From: Actinocorallia sp039871655
GTDB taxonomy: Bacteria > Actinomycetota > Actinomycetes > Streptosporangiales > Streptosporangiaceae
Reading direction: 5' to 3'
Assembly: GCF_039871655.1 (NCBI RefSeq)
Contig: NZ_JBDPLZ010000002.1
Location: 248,001-312,000, forward strand
DNA length: 64,000 nt
Shown here: in pieces, positions 32,700-41,043 of the stretch
Numbering within the stretch: position 1 is the stretch's first letter
How the letters are laid out: each line of letters begins with the position of its first letter
Made by a program: the position numbers and the translations under genes
Notes under the pieces: generated by a model
What the model was told of the DNA's origin: nothing
Database searches by the model: none
Seen by the model: only the letters and a program-made list of their open reading frames with translations

Positions 32700-32845
32700 G
32701 ATGTGCCATTCCGGGGCCCCGGAAGAGCGGATGTGGCTCCTGGTGTGGTGACGGGGCGGTTACTCCTGCGCGGAGAGAAGTTGGAAACCTTCTCGACAAA
32801 AATGCCAGGCGTGCGAGGTCATTCCCTGGCGAGAGGCGTGGTCGA

Positions 32846-32867
32846 GTCAGTGTCCAAAATCACTGAC
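32846..32867. promoter_or_regulatory. Inverted repeat upstream of the glycosyltransferase gene
   Basis: Perfect arms GTCAGTG and CACTGAC around eight AT-rich bases, about 165 bp before the glycosyltransferase start; operator or leader stem-loop. Confidence 0.4.
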
Positions 32868-33031
32868 ATGAACTTTTCGCTCACATGGAATAACAATTCG
32901 GGTGATGCTCCCGTTTAACGGCTGTAGCTCCTTTCCCAGTGCTTAAGATCCGGTGCTATCGCATCCAAATTCTTCCGGATGTCCGTATGGCCTCGGGCAA
33001 AGGCCGGGCATCCGCTGGGGGAGGTCGACCC

Positions 33032-34294
33032 GTGTCGTCGATGTCAGATTGGTTCAGCTCTGCCTATGAGGCCGTCGTGCGCTCCAGCGCCAACGGCAGT
33101 TGGCGGGACATCGTCCCGCTGGGCCTCGCGGGCCTGCTGGTATGGGGGTTGTGGATCTACCGGGTGGTGCTGTCGCGCCTGGCCAGGCCGGTCGTCAACG
33201 ATTACCGCACCACGGTCTCCGTGGTGATCCCCTCCTTCCGCGAGGACGCCGCGATCCTGGTGAAGTGCCTGGAGAGCTGGCTGGCCCAGGACCCGATGGA
33301 AGTGATCATCGTGGTGGACGTCGCGGACACCGAGTGCCACGAGCGGCTGAGCCAGGTGCACGATCCGCGGCTGAAGGTCCTGATCTACGAGCACGCGGGC
33401 AAGCGCTCCGCGCTCGGCGTGGGCATCCGGGAGGCCAAGGGCGAGGTCGTGGTCTTCGCGGACTCCGACACCTGGTGGGAGCCGGGGCTGCTGGAGGCCG
33501 TCCAGATGCCGTTCCAGGACCCCACGGTGGGCGGGGTCGGCACCCAGCAGAACGTCTACCAGCGCACCACCAGCGTGTGGCGGCGCATCGCCGACTGGCT
33601 GGTCAACCTCCGCTACTACGACTACGTCCCGGCCATGGGAAGCAAGGGCGGCGTCGCCTGCCTGTCCGGCCGCACCGCCGCCTACCGGCGCGAGGCGATC
33701 CTGCCGGTGGTGGAGCACCTGGAGAACGAGTTCTTCCTCGGCCGCCGCTGCATCGCCGGTGACGACGGCCGGCTCACCTGGCTGGTGCTGGCCTCCGGAT
33801 ACAAGACGGTGCACCAGTCGTCCGCGCGGGCGATCTCCATGTTCCCCGACTCCTTCCGGGCGTTCGTCAAGCAGCGCATCCGCTGGAGCCGCAACTCCTA
33901 CCGGTGCTACCTGACGGCCCTGTGGAAGGGCTGGCTGTGGAAGACGCCGTTCGTCACCAAGGTGACCGTGCTGCAGATCCTGCTGACCCCGGTGACCATG
34001 GGCGTCACCCTGGCCTACCTGTTCTTCAGCCGACTGGAGCTGACCCCGCTGGGCCTCACGCTGACGCTGGGCTGGGTGCTGCTCGGCCGGGGCGTCCGGG
34101 GCTGGTCGCATCTCAAGCGGCACCCCAAGGAGATCCTGCTGCTGCCGCTGACCTGCCTGGTCGTCATCATGATCGCCCTTCCGATCAAGTTGTACGCGTT
34201 CTTCACCATGAACAAGCAGGGCTGGCTGACCCGCTCCGCGGACCAGGCGGGCAGCGAGGGACAGACGGCCGCCACCCTCGAGGGCGTGGCCTGA
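33032..34294 (+). CDS. Processive GT2 glycosyltransferase (hyaluronan/chitin synthase-like)
   Basis: A 420-aa membrane synthase. One helix lies near the N-terminus (about 28-47), then a GT-A domain: VSVVIPSFRED, VVDVADTE, the DxD-type block FADSDTWWEPG (about 144), AGDDGRLTWL (about 243, GDD box) and QRIRWSRNSY (about 281, the Q/RxxRW motif of processive enzymes), followed by three or more C-terminal helices. This layout matches hyaluronan, chitin and cellulose-type synthases that polymerise and export a glycan from UDP-sugars. No PilZ domain is present. GTG 33032 has GGGGGAGG seven bases upstream. First gene of a five-gene operon; the polymer made cannot be read from sequence. Confidence 0.88.
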   Translation: MSSMSDWFSSAYEAVVRSSANGSWRDIVPLGLAGLLVWGLWIYRVVLSRLARPVVNDYRTTVSVVIPSFREDAAILVKCLESWLAQDPMEVIIVVDVADTECHERLSQVHDPRLKVLIYEHAGKRSALGVGIREAKGEVVVFADSDTWWEPGLLEAVQMPFQDPTVGGVGTQQNVYQRTTSVWRRIADWLVNLRYYDYVPAMGSKGGVACLSGRTAAYRREAILPVVEHLENEFFLGRRCIAGDDGRLTWLVLASGYKTVHQSSARAISMFPDSFRAFVKQRIRWSRNSYRCYLTALWKGWLWKTPFVTKVTVLQILLTPVTMGVTLAYLFFSRLELTPLGLTLTLGWVLLGRGVRGWSHLKRHPKEILLLPLTCLVVIMIALPIKLYAFFTMNKQGWLTRSADQAGSEGQTAATLEGVA

Positions 34295-36382
34295 ATGTCC
34301 TCGCCGACGAGACACCTCGCCGCGGGAGCGCTGGCGCTCCTGCTCCTCGCCGGCGCCGCGCCGGCCTGGGCCGAACCCCTGCCGTCCCCGACCGCGGACA
34401 CCGCGACGGAGGGAGGGCCGGGGCAGCTCACCGAGAAGTCGGCCCAGCCCGGTACGGAGCAGACGGGGACCGGACAGCCGACGCAGGCGCCGACGGAAGC
34501 GACACCGGCAGGCCCGGCGCAGGCGACGCAGCCGGACACCGTCCGGCAGGACGAGACCCAGGACGCGCAGAACGCCGAGATGCAGGCGACGATGGTCGAC
34601 CAGGAGGACCAGCGGATCATCCAGACCCGGGCGGCGCTCACCGCCATGCTGCAGGCGGGCGGGACCGAGGCGGCCCAGCGCAAGCAGCCCCAGGTCTTCG
34701 GCTCCGCCCACGGCGAGACCCTGGTCCTGCCGGCCCGCAATGACGAGCGGCCCTACACGATCAAGGACCTGACGGCGGTCGGGAACGGGAGCTACGTCCG
34801 GAAGCAGCCCGACGGGTCCTACCTGGTGGGCGTGCACATCTTCGTGGCGGACGGCGCCCGGCTGCTGCTGCGCGGCCCCCTGACGCTCCGGATGGGCAGC
34901 CTGCCGGGGACGTTCAGCTCCATCGTCGGATTCGGCGGGACGATCCAGATCACCGGGACGCGCAAGCACCCCGTGCGGATCACCAGCTGGAACGTCCGGA
35001 CGAAGAGGCCCGACACCGAGCCCGCCGACGGGCGCCCCTACATCCGCGCGATCGGCGGCGCGTTCAAGATGCGCTACACCTCGGTCTCCCACCTGGGGTT
35101 CTGGAGCGGGCGCACCGCGGGCATCGCGCTCACCGGCACCGACCGCCCCGCCAGCGCCTACCGGCACCGGACCAAGGACCAACGACACGCCGACAAGGAA
35201 GATCGGCTGAACCGCAACAACGAAGGGCAGGGCGGGAGCAACTTCGGCGACGTGGAGACCACCCCGGTCGGGCCGGGGACCGCCTCCCACGTCCCGGCCG
35301 AGGACTTGGTCACCGGTTACGTCCGCAATAGCACGATCACCGGCAACGCCTACGGGCTGTTCGTCTCGGGCTCCAACCAGACCCAGATCCTCGACAACAA
35401 GATCAGGAACAGCCTGGTCCACGGAGTGCTCCTCCACCGGTTCACCAAGAACGCGACAGTCGCCAGAACAACGGTGACCGGCAGCGGCGGAGACGGGTTC
35501 GTCCTGTCCCGGGCCACCGAGAAGGTCCGGGTCGAGACATGCGTGGCCGAGAGCAACGGACGCAACGGCTTCACACTGAACGGACAGCAGCTGGCCGACG
35601 GGCCGTCGGCGTCGGGCGAGTCGCTGGCGGCGTACGGAGACAGCTCGGTCAACGGCAGCATCGCCCGCGACAACGGCCGGTACGGGATCGAGATCCTCGG
35701 CGGAAGCCGGCTGGCCGTCCAGACCAGCCAGGTCTACGGCGGCGACATGGGCATCGTCGTACGCGCCCACGCCCAGGGCGTCCAGATCTCCGGCAACCGG
35801 CTGGAAGGCCAGAGACGGCACGCGATCGCGCTCCGCGACGGAGTGAAGGGCGCCTACGTGGCCGGGAACACCATCGCGGGCGCTGTCACCGGCATCTACA
35901 TGCGGAGCTCCAACGGCACCGTCACCGGGAACAAGGTGACCACGGCCCAGGCGCCCAAGGCCCACGGAATCACGGTGGTCGGGGACGCCGACGACACCGA
36001 GATCACCAGGAACACCCTGAAGGGGGCCGGCACCAGCGCGGTGAGCACGGCGCGTTCCAGCGGTGACGTCTACCGGAACCACAATGACACCGACGGCTGG
36101 AAGGACACCTCCGGCTTCTGGAGCAAGGCCAAGCGCTACCTCAAGCCGATGAACCTCATCTGGGCGGGCGTCATCCTCCTGGTGGTGATCACCGCCCTGC
36201 GCTCCGGCGGGAGCAGGAACCAGGGCACGAACCCGTACGGGAAGCAGACGAAGCTGGAGGAGAGGCCCGCGATCGAACTGCGGCGCAAGGGCCGTCGTCA
36301 CGCGCCCGCACCGGTGCCGCCGCGGGCTCCCGCGCGGCCCTCCGTCCAGATCCCGACGACGGTCGGCGGGGGGCAGCCGTGA
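34295..36382 (+). CDS. Membrane-anchored right-handed beta-helix protein, copy 1
   Basis: A 695-aa exported protein: signal peptide (1-27, ending AWAEP), a Thr/Pro/Gln-rich linker, a short helical motif VDQEDQRIIQTRAAL at 101-115, then a long right-handed parallel beta-helix from about 140 to 600 with repeated Asn-rich turns (STITGNAYGLFVSGSNQTQ, ATVARTTVTGSGGDGFVLSR, VQISGNRLEG). A conserved tail motif KPMNLIWA leads into a C-terminal membrane helix (about 618-636) and a basic cytoplasmic end. This fold is used by alginate C5-epimerases (AlgG), lyases and NosD-like proteins. With a glycan synthase immediately upstream (no gap), a role in modifying or guiding the polymer is likely but unproven. 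Confidence 0.82.
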   Translation: MSSPTRHLAAGALALLLLAGAAPAWAEPLPSPTADTATEGGPGQLTEKSAQPGTEQTGTGQPTQAPTEATPAGPAQATQPDTVRQDETQDAQNAEMQATMVDQEDQRIIQTRAALTAMLQAGGTEAAQRKQPQVFGSAHGETLVLPARNDERPYTIKDLTAVGNGSYVRKQPDGSYLVGVHIFVADGARLLLRGPLTLRMGSLPGTFSSIVGFGGTIQITGTRKHPVRITSWNVRTKRPDTEPADGRPYIRAIGGAFKMRYTSVSHLGFWSGRTAGIALTGTDRPASAYRHRTKDQRHADKEDRLNRNNEGQGGSNFGDVETTPVGPGTASHVPAEDLVTGYVRNSTITGNAYGLFVSGSNQTQILDNKIRNSLVHGVLLHRFTKNATVARTTVTGSGGDGFVLSRATEKVRVETCVAESNGRNGFTLNGQQLADGPSASGESLAAYGDSSVNGSIARDNGRYGIEILGGSRLAVQTSQVYGGDMGIVVRAHAQGVQISGNRLEGQRRHAIALRDGVKGAYVAGNTIAGAVTGIYMRSSNGTVTGNKVTTAQAPKAHGITVVGDADDTEITRNTLKGAGTSAVSTARSSGDVYRNHNDTDGWKDTSGFWSKAKRYLKPMNLIWAGVILLVVITALRSGGSRNQGTNPYGKQTKLEERPAIELRRKGRRHAPAPVPPRAPARPSVQIPTTVGGGQP

Positions 36383-38295
36383 AGCCGGGGAACAGGCGCA
36401 AGCCCCTTCTCGTGCTCCTCGCCCTGGTGCTCATCGCCTCCGGCACCTGGGGGTACCTGACGTTCGTGTCCGGAGACACCGGAGACCTGCCCGACGTCAA
36501 CGACGTTTCGGCCGCCGACGCCCAGCAGCAGTCGACGCTGGTCGACCAGGAGGACCTGCGGGTCATGCAGACGCGGGCGGCGCTCACGTCCGCGCTGGCC
36601 CGCGGCGGGCCCAACGCCGCGGCGGCCCGGCAACCGCACATCTCCAGCTCGGCGAACGGCCGGACCCTGGTGCTGCCCCAGCGTGGCGAGCCGTACCGGG
36701 TCTCGGACCTGGAGGCCCTGGGAGGCGAGGACTTCCAGAAGCAGACCGACGGCTCCTATGTACTGAACATCAACGTCTTCATCGGTCCAGGCGCCCGCCT
36801 GGTGCTGCAGAACGCCACGGGGCCGCTGGTGCTCAGGATGCGCAGCGAACCGGGCGCCTTCACCTCCATCGTGGGGTTCGGCGCCGACATCCGGATCAAC
36901 GGCTCGGCCCAGAACCCCGTCCACCTCACCAGCTGGAACTCCAGGGAGCAGAAGGAGGACACCAAGGTCGCCGACGGACGGGCCTACATCAGGGTCGTCG
37001 GCGGCGCGCTGAAGATGAGCCACGCCCGGGTGGAGCACCTGGGGTTCTGGAGCGGGCGGACCGGCGGCCTGTCGATGACCGGGAGCGACCGGTCCAGCGA
37101 GGGCGCCGAACAGGTGCCCGGAACCCAGGCCCAAGGGCAGAAGCTCCTGAGCCCCGACGGCCGGTCCCGGGCGCAGCGCGGCGGGGACACCGTCGTGGAG
37201 ATCATGGACGGCTCCGGCGGCAGGAAGGTGAGCTACCAGATGCCGGAGGCCAACCTGGTCACCGGGTCCATCGAGGACAGCACGATCGTCGGCAACGCCT
37301 ACGGGATCTTCATCACCGGCTCCAACGAGACGAGGATCCGCGCCACCACGGTGCAGGACAGCCTCGTCAACGGGGTGCTGCTGCACCGCTTCGCGCGGAA
37401 CGCCACGATCGAGAACACCACGGTCACCCGCAGCAGAGGTGACGGGTTCGTCCTGTCCCGCGCCACCCAGAACGTCAAGATCAGCGGATCGACGGCGGAG
37501 GAGAACGGCGGCAACGGCTTCACCCTGAGCGGGCTGCCGCTGGCCCAGGCGGCCTCCGCCTCCGGAGAGTCGCTTCGCAGCTTCGGCGACAGCTCGGTGA
37601 CCAGCAGCGTCGCCCGGGACAACGAGCGCTACGGCATGGAGATCCAGGGCGGGGTGCGCCTGTCCGTCCAGACCAGCGAGGTCGTCGGAGGCGAGGCGGG
37701 CATCGTGGTGAGCAAGGAGGCGCGCGACGTCCAGATCTCGGGGAACCGGCTGAGCGGCCAGTCCGAACAGGGCATCTCGCTGCGCGACGGCGTCCGCTCG
37801 GCCAAGATCAGCGGGAACATCGTGCGGAACACCCGGGTGGCGATCCACCTGCGCGACTCCAGGGCGACGATCACCGGGAACACCGTCCAGTCGGTGTCCC
37901 TGCACGGGCTGACCCTCATCGGGCAGGCCGAGGGCACGCGGATCACCGGCAACACGCTCGGCGGCGCGGGACGCAGCGCGATCGACTCCGACCGGGTGCT
38001 GGGAGCGGTGACCATCGCCGGGAACAACACCGACGGCTGGCAGGAGACCGCGGGGTTCTGGACGATGGTCAAGCGGATCGCCAAACCGATGAACATCATC
38101 TGGGCGGTCGTGTTCGGCGTGGTGCTCGTGTCCGCCTTCCGGTCGCGAGGGCTGGGACCGCGGATCGGCAGAAGGGGCATCGACCCCTACTCCCTGCAGA
38201 AGGCCATGGAGGAGCGACCGGTACGCCGGCTGAAGGCCGCCGCCGACACAGAGGCCGAACCCGCCAGGGTGTCCTCGGGAACGGATCGGAGTTGA
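36379..38295 (+). CDS. Membrane-anchored right-handed beta-helix protein, copy 2
   Basis: A 638-aa paralog of the preceding protein. It has an N-terminal membrane helix (about 9-30) rather than a clear cleaved signal peptide, the same VDQEDLRVMQTRAAL module (55-69), a shared HLGFWSGRTGGLSMTGSDR segment, the beta-helix repeats, and the same DGWQETAGFW...KPMNIIWA lead into a C-terminal membrane helix (about 568-591). It therefore seems held in the membrane at both ends with the beta-helix outside. GTG 36379 overlaps the previous stop (GTGA). The pair arose by tandem duplication and has diverged strongly in the linker. Confidence 0.82.
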   Translation: MKPGNRRKPLLVLLALVLIASGTWGYLTFVSGDTGDLPDVNDVSAADAQQQSTLVDQEDLRVMQTRAALTSALARGGPNAAAARQPHISSSANGRTLVLPQRGEPYRVSDLEALGGEDFQKQTDGSYVLNINVFIGPGARLVLQNATGPLVLRMRSEPGAFTSIVGFGADIRINGSAQNPVHLTSWNSREQKEDTKVADGRAYIRVVGGALKMSHARVEHLGFWSGRTGGLSMTGSDRSSEGAEQVPGTQAQGQKLLSPDGRSRAQRGGDTVVEIMDGSGGRKVSYQMPEANLVTGSIEDSTIVGNAYGIFITGSNETRIRATTVQDSLVNGVLLHRFARNATIENTTVTRSRGDGFVLSRATQNVKISGSTAEENGGNGFTLSGLPLAQAASASGESLRSFGDSSVTSSVARDNERYGMEIQGGVRLSVQTSEVVGGEAGIVVSKEARDVQISGNRLSGQSEQGISLRDGVRSAKISGNIVRNTRVAIHLRDSRATITGNTVQSVSLHGLTLIGQAEGTRITGNTLGGAGRSAIDSDRVLGAVTIAGNNTDGWQETAGFWTMVKRIAKPMNIIWAVVFGVVLVSAFRSRGLGPRIGRRGIDPYSLQKAMEERPVRRLKAAADTEAEPARVSSGTDRS

Positions 38296-38296
38296 C

Positions 38297-39457
38297 ATGC
38301 TCGGCCGGATGAAGATCGATGTGAAGTTCCTCGCGGGCCTGCTGGTCGGAGTCCTCGCCACCATGCTGGTCGTCGGCCTGACGATGGGCGGCTCGTCCGA
38401 CTCCGAGACCCCGCGGATCGAACCGCTCGGCCCGGCGGGCTCCGAACCGGTGCCGGGACCCGCGGACGGAGAGGACGAAGAAGTCGAAGTGGACGCAGGG
38501 GACGGCGAGGAGTTCAAGGCCGTCGAGGAACCGCCGACGACACCCGTCCCGTCCTCGGGAGAAGGACGGATCAGCTGCCCGGAACCGACCGTGACCGTCA
38601 GCAGCGCCCTGGAACTGGTCGAGGCGCTGGAAGCCGCCGGTCCCGGAACGGTGATCAAGCTGGCTCCCGGGGTCTACCAGGGCAGGTTCGTCGCGACCAC
38701 CACCGGCACGAAGGAAAAGCCGATCTTCGTGTGCGGCGAGAAGGAATCGATCATCGACGGCGGCGGGGTCAAGAAGGGCTACGCCTTCCACCTCGACGAC
38801 GTCAGCCACTGGCGGCTGGTCGGCTTCACCGTGCGCCACAGCCAGAAGGGCGTCATGGCCGACAAGACGAACGACACGATCATCCAGGACCTGGCCGTCC
38901 ACCACATCGGCGACGAGGCCATCCACCTGCGGAACTTCAGCAGTCGCAACACGGTGCAGTACAACCTGATCTACGCGACGGGGCTGCGGCGGGAGAAGTT
39001 CGGCGAAGGCGTGTACCTGGGCAGTGCCGAGAGCAACTGGGAGCAGTTCTCCGGCGGGAAGATGGACCGCAGCGACGAGAACACCGTGCGCGGCAACGTC
39101 ATCCGCGCCACCGCCGAGGCGATCGACATCAAAGAGGGCACCTCGAACGGCCGCATCATCGGCAACGTCTTCGACGGCTCGAAACTCGGCGGATCCAAGC
39201 ACAACGACTCGTGGGTCGACGTCAAGGGCAACGGCTACCTGATCGAGGGCAATCAAGGCGCCGGGACCAACGCGGACGGCTTCCAGACGCACCAGATCGT
39301 CGAGGGCTGGGGGACCGGCAACGTGTTCCGCGGCAACGTCATCGACCTCGGTGATTCAGGCGGTGTCGGCATCAACGACACCGTCGGGGGGAACACGATC
39401 GCCTGCGACAACAAGGTCACCGGCGGTCCGCTCACCAAAAAAGACGGCTGCTCCTGA
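38297..39457 (+). CDS. Anchored beta-helix protein resembling polysaccharide lyases/epimerases
   Basis: A 386-aa protein with an N-terminal membrane helix (about 10-31), an acidic linker, then a beta-helix of about 290 residues. The opening APGVYQGRF...GTKEKPIFVCGEKESIIDGGG is like PL6 chondroitinase-B/alginate-lyase and related domains; later blocks include VHHIGDEAIHLRN, FGEGVYLGSAESNW, IDIKEGTSNGRIIGN and NADGFQTHQIVEGWGTGN. Paired Cys (ISCPEP, FVCGEK, IACDNK, DGCS) could form disulfides. It lacks the C-terminal helix of its two upstream neighbours and is a different subfamily. One base separates it from the preceding stop. Likely a periplasm-equivalent lyase or C5-epimerase; catalytic residues not verified. 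Confidence 0.8.
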   Translation: MLGRMKIDVKFLAGLLVGVLATMLVVGLTMGGSSDSETPRIEPLGPAGSEPVPGPADGEDEEVEVDAGDGEEFKAVEEPPTTPVPSSGEGRISCPEPTVTVSSALELVEALEAAGPGTVIKLAPGVYQGRFVATTTGTKEKPIFVCGEKESIIDGGGVKKGYAFHLDDVSHWRLVGFTVRHSQKGVMADKTNDTIIQDLAVHHIGDEAIHLRNFSSRNTVQYNLIYATGLRREKFGEGVYLGSAESNWEQFSGGKMDRSDENTVRGNVIRATAEAIDIKEGTSNGRIIGNVFDGSKLGGSKHNDSWVDVKGNGYLIEGNQGAGTNADGFQTHQIVEGWGTGNVFRGNVIDLGDSGGVGINDTVGGNTIACDNKVTGGPLTKKDGCS

Positions 39458-39496
39458 GTCGGAGGCTCAGCGGCTGACAACCCCGAAGGGAAAGTA

Positions 39497-40828
39497 ATGG
39501 AAGTTTCCGAGCTTCCCAGGCTCACCGTCATCGGCACCGGATACCTTGGCGCCACCCACGCGGTCTGCATGGCCTCACTGGGCTACGAGGTACTGGGCCT
39601 GGACGTGGACGCCCGCAAGGTCGAACGGCTCGCCTCCGGCGAGGTCCCCTTCTTCGAGCCGGGGCTGCCGGAGCTGCTGGCCAAGGCGCTGGACTCCGGA
39701 CGGCTGCGGTTCACCACCTCCTACCAGGAGGCCGCCGAGTTCGGCGATGTGCACTTCATCTGCGTGGGCACGCCCCAGCAGCCCGGCTCGGACGCCTGCG
39801 ACCTGCGGTACGTCGACGCGTCCGTGAGCGACCTGGCCGTGCATCTCACCCGCAAGGCCCTTGTCGTCGGCAAGTCGACGGTCCCCGTCGGCACCGCGGC
39901 GCGGCTGGCCGACCTGGTGCGGGAGCTGGCCCCGGCCGGCGAGGAGGTGGAGCTGGCCTGGAACCCCGAGTTCCTGCGGGAGGGGTTCGCGGTCGACGAC
40001 ACCCTGCGCCCGGACCGGCTGGTGTTCGGCACCACCTCCGAGTGGGCCCGGGAGCGGCTGGCCTCGGCCTTCAAACCGATCCTCGACCACGGCACGCCTG
40101 TCGTGGACACCGACCTGGCCACCGCGGAGCTCGTCAAAGTGGCGGCGAACTCCTTCCTCGCCACGAAGATCTCCTACATCAACGCGATGGCCGAGATCTG
40201 CGAGGTCACCGGCGCCGACGTCCGTGACCTGGCGCAGGCGCTGGCCTACGACGACCGGATCGGCGGCCGTTTCCTGCAGCCCGGCCTGGGCTTCGGCGGC
40301 GGCTGCCTGCCCAAGGACATCCGCGCCTTCGCCCACCGCGCCGAGGAGATCGGCGTCGGGCAGGCCGTCTCCTTCCTCCGCGAGGTCGACGCGATCAACC
40401 GCCGCCGCCGCTCCCGCACCATCGACCTGGTCCGCGGCCTCCTGGGCGGCCGCCTGGACGGGGCCCGCATCGCCTGCCTGGGCGCCGCCTTCAAGCCCAA
40501 CTCCGACGACATCCGCGACGCCCCGGCACTGGACGTCGCCCGCACCATGCACGGCCTCGGCGCACATGTCCGCGTCTACGACCCCGCAGCCCTGGACAAC
40601 GCCCGCCTGGCCTACCCCGAGCTCCGCTACGGCGAGAGCGCCCTGGACGTGGCCCGCGATGCCGACGTCGTCGTCCTTCTCACCGAATGGTCTGAGTTCC
40701 GGGAGATCGACCCCGCCGCCATGGCCGAGGTGGTTCGCCACCGCCGTATCGTGGACGGCCGCCATGCCCTGGACGCCGTCCTCTGGCGCTCCGCCGGCTG
40801 GGAATACCGGGCGCTGGGCCGCCCCTGA
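39497..40828 (+). CDS. ugd: UDP-glucose 6-dehydrogenase
   Basis: Ugd oxidises UDP-glucose to UDP-glucuronate with two NAD+. The 443-aa protein has the N-terminal Rossmann motif VIGTGYLGATHAVCMASLGYEV, FICVGTPQQ, KSTVPVGTAARL, NPEFLREGFAVDD, KVAANSFLATKISYINAMAEICE and the catalytic-Cys loop GFGGGCLPKDIRAF, plus the C-terminal CLGAAFKPNSDDIRDAPAL domain. GDP-mannose dehydrogenases are related, so substrate is inferred from the UGD-type blocks. As last gene of the operon it would supply the glucuronyl donor for the synthase. Confidence 0.9.
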   Translation: MEVSELPRLTVIGTGYLGATHAVCMASLGYEVLGLDVDARKVERLASGEVPFFEPGLPELLAKALDSGRLRFTTSYQEAAEFGDVHFICVGTPQQPGSDACDLRYVDASVSDLAVHLTRKALVVGKSTVPVGTAARLADLVRELAPAGEEVELAWNPEFLREGFAVDDTLRPDRLVFGTTSEWARERLASAFKPILDHGTPVVDTDLATAELVKVAANSFLATKISYINAMAEICEVTGADVRDLAQALAYDDRIGGRFLQPGLGFGGGCLPKDIRAFAHRAEEIGVGQAVSFLREVDAINRRRRSRTIDLVRGLLGGRLDGARIACLGAAFKPNSDDIRDAPALDVARTMHGLGAHVRVYDPAALDNARLAYPELRYGESALDVARDADVVVLLTEWSEFREIDPAAMAEVVRHRRIVDGRHALDAVLWRSAGWEYRALGRP

Positions 40829-40921
40829 CCACCCCTGGGACCGCGCAGGAGTGACGCCCGCAGCCGTGCGTCCCGAACGGTGCTGACACACCGGCCGGCC
40901 GCTTCCGCTACCGGGCGGCGA

Positions 40922-40955
40922 CACGGATCATGTCCGTGGCCCGCCTCGGAGGCGG
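40922..40955. terminator. Tandem hairpins between ugd and dprA
   Basis: CACGGA/TCCGTG (40922-40938) then CCGCCT/AGGCGG (40941-40955) in the 215-bp convergent gap; a two-way terminator is plausible. Confidence 0.5.
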
Positions 40956-41043
40956 CATCCCCTGACCCCGGAGAAACCACCGCCGCTTTCTTCCAGGTCT
41001 CGCCACACCCGTCCTCGGCCCGGGTGCGCGGGTGCTGCGGGGG

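Noticed and set aside
32703..32918. 71-codon frame in the leader of the polysaccharide operon
   Set aside because: No ribosome site, overlaps the inverted repeat, and composition differs from nearby genes; kept as non-coding.
33044..36301. 1085-codon open frame antisense to the glycosyltransferase and beta-helix 1
   Set aside because: Covers three unrelated genes on the other strand; low-complexity Gly/Val/Asp/Arg composition.
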